A stretch of 33,471 bases of DNA from a virus: positions 1-33,471 of the IMG/VR virus record IMGVR_UViG_3300010318_000019, one strand, 5' to 3'. The stretch's first letter is position 1, and each line of letters starts with the position of its first letter. Below the pieces are notes generated by a model. The model saw only the letters and a list, made by a program, of their open reading frames with translations. It was not told the origin of the DNA and made no database searches. Shown here in pieces: positions 29,025 to 33,471 of this stretch. The translations under genes were made by a program, and so were the position numbers.

Positions 29025-30492
29025 CGTCGATCTCCGGTTGAACGGGCATCTGCTGGGCGTTGTAGGGTTCGAGGGCGTACTTCACGCCAAACTCTGCCAT
29101 GAGAGCTTTGTCGCGTTGAATCTGAGACAGCAGTTCTTCCACATCCTTCCCATACTGAGCGGCCACATCCTGGAGAGAGAGGATTCCAGCCTTCATTCCC
29201 ATGACTGCCGCGCTCATCTCTTTCTGCGGATCGACCCAGGACCAGCCACGGGCTCTGAATTCGGACGCATCAAAGAAGCGATCAAATTGGCGAACCGGGA
29301 CTCCGAAGGAGTTGATCTCCATCGCTGACCCAAGCCATGCCTCATAAATCGGGAGAACGATGTGGTCCAGCATGAACTTCTGGATCACCTTGTACTGATC
29401 CCGATCCTCTAAGGCTCCTTGGCGGATCGAAGAATAGGAGGTGGCTTCGAGGTCGTTCGCCAAGCTGGTGTAGGAAACTCCCAGGCCAGAGGCGATCCCC
29501 TTCAGAACCCCTTTGTGGAAATCTGCGAATTCATTGCTTGGGAATTGGGTATCGAACTTCTCAATCGTCTGCCCCTGACTCAGAACGTGGAAAGTCCCAG
29601 GCTCCGCATCGATGGTCGGCACATTGTCCACGATATCATCAGGCATAAAGCCATCCCCGGCGGGGGTGGTGATGAAGCCCATCTTCGAGGCGCCGATCCT
29701 CGCGTTGATCACAGCGGCTTCCCGGAAGGCGTGGAGCTGCTTCAGAGCAGGAATCGCGGCAGCAAGCCAGGGCTCTCCGCGAGTCTGTCCTGCGCGTAAC
29801 TGAATGAATGCGTGAATGACGCGATCAGCAGGAACGCGACGGTGCTGCTGGCTCATTCGGAAAGCGGTGTAATCGTAATCCCCCGGATGATAGGTCTTGA
29901 GGTGATAGGCCACTGGACGCTTGAACTTATCAAGCTCTACACCCATGCGAATTTCATTCCCGCCAGGGAGTTTCTCGTTCTTCTCTTCGTCGAGTTGATC
30001 GGGTTCGATGAACTCCAGAGCGAAGGAATCGTGGAAGGAATTCCCACGGTGCTTAATGATCAAGACCTCACCGTCACGGGCGAGGCTTTCGATGGCGAGC
30101 TTCTGCACATCGAGCCAGCTCATCTTCCCGTCAACGGTACAGCGACCCATCCGACCCCACGCCTTAAAGGCGCTCTCTGCGGCTTGATTGCCTTCCTGAT
30201 CAAGACGGCCACGGGGGTCCGTATGCTTCACCTGAAGGGTAAAGCCACGCTCTCCCACCACGTTGATCTTCATTAAGTTGAGGTAGCGTTTCGCGTACTC
30301 GTTATTGCGAGCGAGATCCCGTGATCGGCTCCGCATCCGCGTGATGATCGGACGGAGCTCTGAGTCAGCAGACCGATCAGAACCAGGGAAATCAGAGAAG
30401 AGGCGACCAGCGTTCGCTGCCGCAAACTGACGCTTCATCATCGTCGGTTTTTGATTCTTGGGCTTTCGAAAGAGCTGGTCGAAGATGCCCAT
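29011..30492 (-). CDS. Portal protein (lambda-type)
   Basis: This 493-residue protein matches the lambda portal family: a helical N terminus with RNNEYAKRYL, a central RPVAYHLKTYHPGDYD strand region, RVPADRVIHAF, and a C-terminal part with WSWVDPQKEM. The dodecamer forms the DNA channel at the capsid vertex. It follows the gpW-like gene directly and overlaps the protease-capsid gene by 14 bases. Confidence 0.9.
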   Translation of the reverse strand: MGIFDQLFRKPKNQKPTMMKRQFAAANAGRLFSDFPGSDRSADSELRPIITRMRSRSRDLARNNEYAKRYLNLMKINVVGERGFTLQVKHTDPRGRLDQEGNQAAESAFKAWGRMGRCTVDGKMSWLDVQKLAIESLARDGEVLIIKHRGNSFHDSFALEFIEPDQLDEEKNEKLPGGNEIRMGVELDKFKRPVAYHLKTYHPGDYDYTAFRMSQQHRRVPADRVIHAFIQLRAGQTRGEPWLAAAIPALKQLHAFREAAVINARIGASKMGFITTPAGDGFMPDDIVDNVPTIDAEPGTFHVLSQGQTIEKFDTQFPSNEFADFHKGVLKGIASGLGVSYTSLANDLEATSYSSIRQGALEDRDQYKVIQKFMLDHIVLPIYEAWLGSAMEINSFGVPVRQFDRFFDASEFRARGWSWVDPQKEMSAAVMGMKAGILSLQDVAAQYGKDVEELLSQIQRDKALMAEFGVKYALEPYNAQQMPVQPEIDDGDL

Positions 30493-30494
30493 AA

Positions 30495-31079
30495 TTAGAA
30501 CCTCACCTGTACGGTTGCGCCATTCTTCTTCCCACGCTTCACCAGTTCAGCGTTGTTATGGGCTATGACTTCGCGCTTGTAGTAGTCGCGAGCATCGACT
30601 AGTTCCTGGAAGCTCATCTTTGTCAGGCTTCGACCGGCGATGCTATAGCTTGAAACGTCCGAATCCGCCTTTCCTTCGAGGATGGTCTGGATCTTGGCGA
30701 CCATGATCTCCGCGTGAATTCGGGGATCAGCTTGATTCGAATCCATGTCCGGGATGGCGGTGAAGTCCCCGATATCGACGACGACGCGATTCGCGGAAGA
30801 GGTTTGCGTGATCTCTAATTGCCAGTGATATAGACCAGGCGCGAAGTCGGCGCTGGTCGCAGAATCAACGGTGAAGAGATAGGTGCCACCAGATTCAGTT
30901 GCGGGGAGCTTGATCTCGTTCGCCCCGCCTCCGGTAATCCGAGCAACGTATTCGGCGGAGTATTCAGCCAGGGGGTAATCAGTTACCAGATCACTCCGCT
31001 TCCACTGAATGTAATCCCCGACGACGATCTCTGTGGGTTCGCCTTCGGGAGCTTGGTTAGGATCGAACAGATTAGCCAT
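30495..31079 (-). CDS. gpW-like head-tail connector with extra domain
   Basis: This 194-residue protein has an N-terminal beta-rich domain (1-125) and a C-terminal helical segment (about 130-175) containing IAGRSLTKMSFQELVDARD, similar to the lambda gpW pattern. Lambda W is only 68 residues, so the N-terminal domain is an addition. It sits between terminase and portal, exactly where W is found in lambda. A DNA-retention or connector role is inferred. Confidence 0.65.
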   Translation of the reverse strand: MANLFDPNQAPEGEPTEIVVGDYIQWKRSDLVTDYPLAEYSAEYVARITGGGANEIKLPATESGGTYLFTVDSATSADFAPGLYHWQLEITQTSSANRVVVDIGDFTAIPDMDSNQADPRIHAEIMVAKIQTILEGKADSDVSSYSIAGRSLTKMSFQELVDARDYYKREVIAHNNAELVKRGKKNGATVQVRF

Positions 31080-31082
31080 ATT

Positions 31083-32918
31083 CTACCGCCATGAATTCAC
31101 AAACCCGCCACGCGGGCGGTTGATCAATGGGCGAGGTGTACGCTGTTCCACTTTCGGCTCCTCAGGTTTTGAGACCGCACGATCCGCCAGCGTATTTATA
31201 TTGACATTGAGAATACCATATGCAGCCAGGGCGTACACTAGACAGTCGAGGGCTTCATTCCGGGGCCTGATCTTCTCAAACGACCTCCGTTTGAACCCCT
31301 TGTGGAATCTGGTCACGATCCGTTCTGCCGTTAATTGGCGGAAATATTCATCGTCTAATGTGTCGGAAAAGTGCAGATAGCCAGGACCGGGGTCCGTTAT
31401 CTGAAATCTCGCAAATAGGAGGTGCTTCACCGTATCCACGCCAATAGGGAATAAGGGGCATTTAGCGACGTTATTCTTCGATGGTCGTCCCGCTATCGGC
31501 ACCCCTTCTCCGCCGCGCCCCTTTATGGCAAAGACGCGATTCCCATAGTGCTTCTTGCAGAACTGATAGACCGAATTTGTAAAGTGACCCCCAGAGTCCA
31601 CACAGGTCGCTCTGGCCCTCATCTCTCTCCCGGACTCCGTGGTGTAGGTCTTGAAGAGATCGCTCTCTACAGCGCCCCAAAGTTGCGGAGTGGAGGGGTC
31701 TCCGTAGTACGTCTGATGTTCAAGAACAAATGCCTCATCATCTCTGGCGATTCCGAGCGTTGTCACCTCGACTCGCGAATCCTGAACGTCCGCCCCCTTA
31801 ACAATGAGCAGAATATCGTCCGGGATCGGGGTCAGATCCTCCGTTCTTTGACTCAGGAAGAAGGCATCGACGGCTTCCCCTTGCTCCTCATAAGGTTCAG
31901 CGAGAGTCGTATTAACGAAAACCCTGAGCTGTTCGGGATTCTTATGGACCCGAATGAAGTCCTGGACGATCTCCCTAAGGGTCGCCCAGGGGGAATAGAG
32001 CGCGGAGATGTGGAATCCAGCCACGCCATTCGTTGGTTTCTGAGCGATCCACTGTCCATTCCTCACGGACCATAGGCGATCCGACTCGCTCCATAAGACG
32101 CCACAGTGTTCGCAGACGTAGGCAGCAGTTTCCGGCTGATCGGATTCCCACTTCACCTGAGCCCATCTCAGGACTTGCGATTCCTCGCAGTGCTTACAGG
32201 GAACGTGATACTGGCGTTGATCGGATTCCTCATAAGCCATCTCAATCCGACTCGCTCCCTTCGTCGTGGGAGTCGAGGTGAGGATCAGCTTCCGGTTCCA
32301 ATAGGTGGCGGATCTCTTCTTAGCGAGAGCAATGGGATCGCCCTCCGTCCCACTGGACGGGGGATATCTGTCGATCTCATCACAGCACACCAGGCGGATG
32401 GGTCTGGAGCTAAGCGTGGATGGCGCGTTGCTCCCTGTTAGAGAGATGGCACCCCCAGGGAAGACCTTGTGCTGAGTGGTATTCCCGGAGTCCCTTGAAC
32501 GCGGATCTCTGACCTTATCCCTAAGGGAGGGGGTTGATCGAAGGAGTCCCGCTGTCAGACGGTCCTTCGAGAACGACTGAGCCATCTCCACCGTGGGCAT
32601 GAGGTAGAGGATCGGACAGGGGCTGTGGTGGATGTGGTAGCCAATGACATTCAGCAGCGTCTCCGTCTTTCCTAGCTGAGCGCCAGCCATGACCACCACC
32701 TCGGAGATGGTGGGATCGGAGCAGGCGTCCATGATCCCTCGCTGGTACTCTGCTCTGGAGGTATACCATCGCCCAGGCTCCGCGCTGCTTTGAGAATCTA
32801 ACCGGCGATGTTCATCCGCCCAATCGCTTACGGTTAGGCGAGGAGGTGGAGCGAGGACGCTAATCGACTCCTTCAGGGCCGATGCTAGTCGCTGCTGTGG
32901 GGTCAATTTCTGGGTCAT
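31083..32918 (-). CDS. Terminase large subunit (GpA family)
   Basis: This 611-residue protein has the packaging ATPase motifs: Walker A GAQLGKT (79-85), Walker B LVCCDEID (176-183), the coupling motif ILTSTPT (212-218), and a four-cysteine zinc site at 241, 244, 269 and 272, followed by a nuclease half. This is the lambda gpA type, which cuts concatemers at cos sites and pumps DNA into proheads. It overlaps the small subunit by 59 bases. Confidence 0.95.
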   Translation of the reverse strand: MTQKLTPQQRLASALKESISVLAPPPRLTVSDWADEHRRLDSQSSAEPGRWYTSRAEYQRGIMDACSDPTISEVVVMAGAQLGKTETLLNVIGYHIHHSPCPILYLMPTVEMAQSFSKDRLTAGLLRSTPSLRDKVRDPRSRDSGNTTQHKVFPGGAISLTGSNAPSTLSSRPIRLVCCDEIDRYPPSSGTEGDPIALAKKRSATYWNRKLILTSTPTTKGASRIEMAYEESDQRQYHVPCKHCEESQVLRWAQVKWESDQPETAAYVCEHCGVLWSESDRLWSVRNGQWIAQKPTNGVAGFHISALYSPWATLREIVQDFIRVHKNPEQLRVFVNTTLAEPYEEQGEAVDAFFLSQRTEDLTPIPDDILLIVKGADVQDSRVEVTTLGIARDDEAFVLEHQTYYGDPSTPQLWGAVESDLFKTYTTESGREMRARATCVDSGGHFTNSVYQFCKKHYGNRVFAIKGRGGEGVPIAGRPSKNNVAKCPLFPIGVDTVKHLLFARFQITDPGPGYLHFSDTLDDEYFRQLTAERIVTRFHKGFKRRSFEKIRPRNEALDCLVYALAAYGILNVNINTLADRAVSKPEEPKVEQRTPRPLINRPRGGFVNSWR

Positions 32919-33405
32919 AGTTTGCTAGTTCCGCCAAAGTCTCCCGAACGAGGTCGTCCAAAATCTGCTGAATCTGTCCCGGCTGACTCTCTGCCGCTAT
33001 CACTGGAGCCGCCTTAGTTGGGATCGCCATCAATTTGGACTTGAAGGCCATCAGCACGTTTTCCCACGCCTTTTGAACGTCTGCGGCGAAGATCAGTTTC
33101 TCCTCCAGGATATCGAGGTCGATCTGCGCCTTATCTGCTTGGAGCTTCACCAGCCGCGCCTTCTCTGTGTGGTAGTCGCTGGGCTGACTGGCTCCCGCTG
33201 CTCTTTGCTGTAAGAGCTTGAGGTATCCGTGAACCGATGGGACTAGGTGGTACTTCCCCTGTCCTTCTTTCGGAATCACGCCTTCCTTTGTGAGCTGCTG
33301 AACCCGCCTCTCGCTGATCATCAAGAGCCTCGCGAGGGCGCTCACTGTATAGGTAATCTGATCTAGCTCGTCTGGCTTCACTTTGGCGGTTGTCATAGCT
33401 TCCAT
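32860..33405 (-). CDS. Terminase small subunit (Nu1-like)
   Basis: This 181-residue protein has an N-terminal HTH (about 19-45, VSALARLLMISERRVQQ) like lambda Nu1, then a long helical region and an acidic end. It recognises the packaging site and guides the large subunit. ATG at 33405 or the ATG at 33396 is possible; neither has a strong ribosome binding site. It is the first gene of the late operon and lies 66 bases from the right end. Confidence 0.85.
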   Translation of the reverse strand: MEAMTTAKVKPDELDQITYTVSALARLLMISERRVQQLTKEGVIPKEGQGKYHLVPSVHGYLKLLQQRAAGASQPSDYHTEKARLVKLQADKAQIDLDILEEKLIFAADVQKAWENVLMAFKSKLMAIPTKAAPVIAAESQPGQIQQILDDLVRETLAELANYDPEIDPTAATSIGPEGVD

Positions 33406-33471
33406 CTATTAAATGGCGAAATGTGATTTGTGGGCGCTATCACTAGCAAAACACGGCGGCGCGAATAGACC
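33406..33471. other. Upstream region of terminase genes, possible cos
   Basis: This 66-base gap upstream of the terminase small subunit carries the right copy of the 13-bp terminal repeat (33459-33471) preceded by ACACGGCG. Together with bases 1-108, which contain G- and C-rich runs (for example 46-52), it would form the packaging region of a circular genome. A TGCTAGTGATAG stretch on the minus strand (near 33437-33448) is a weak promoter candidate. Confidence 0.4.
33459..33471. repeat. Right copy of 13-bp terminal direct repeat
   Basis: GCGCGAATAGACC here repeats the first 13 bases of the window exactly. See the left copy for interpretation. Confidence 0.85.

Overview
The window looks like a complete, or very nearly complete, genome of a small siphovirus-type tailed phage of about 33.5 kb. 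It has an HK97-fold capsid and a lambda-like late gene order. Nothing in it looks like host chromosome: there are no tRNA, rRNA or housekeeping genes. The first 13 bases recur exactly as the last 13 bases, so the sequence is either a circular map or a linear genome with filled-in cohesive ends. The many AGGAGG-type ribosome binding sites, Rz/Rz1-type spanins and lambda-like morphogenesis genes point to a Gram-negative, probably proteobacterial, host. The host genus cannot be read from the sequence.

Layout. Most genes lie on the minus strand and are read right to left. From the right end: terminase small and large subunits, a gpW-like connector, portal, a prohead protease fused to the major capsid protein, small head-completion genes, tail terminator, tail tube, the G/GT tail assembly chaperones with a visible -1 slippery site, tape measure, distal tail genes, an acetyltransferase, a 1,880-residue gpJ-like hub, a tail-assembly protein, a 1,073-residue repeat fibre with a self-cleaving S74 chaperone end, and three small genes, down to about 10.8 kb. 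The only plus-strand block (about 9.1-10.9 kb) is a recombination cassette: a Rad52-like annealing protein, a four-cysteine protein, a small protein with an SSB-type acidic tip, and a RecB/Cas4-like exonuclease. It diverges from a small Cro/CI-like repressor gene that ends at a good intrinsic terminator.

Left of the terminator, a leftward set of tightly overlapping small genes (8.4-2.1 kb) includes a cytosine-C5 methyltransferase overlapped in another frame by a second long ORF, a helicase-loader-like protein, a NinG/Rap-like HNH protein and an HTH-metallophosphoesterase. It is followed by the lysis cassette (holin, lysozyme-like endolysin, second holin-like protein, i-spanin and overlapping o-spanin) and a possible gpZ-like tail-completion gene. 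On a circular map that gene leads straight back to the terminase genes.

How it works together. Replication must lean on the host, because no polymerase, primase or helicase is present; a helicase-loader-like protein and the annealing/exonuclease pair would recruit host machinery and make or repair concatemers. The terminase would cut these, probably at a cos-like site at the contig ends. No integrase is seen, so the repressor may act only as an early/late switch, or the phage may be temperate by an unrecognised route.
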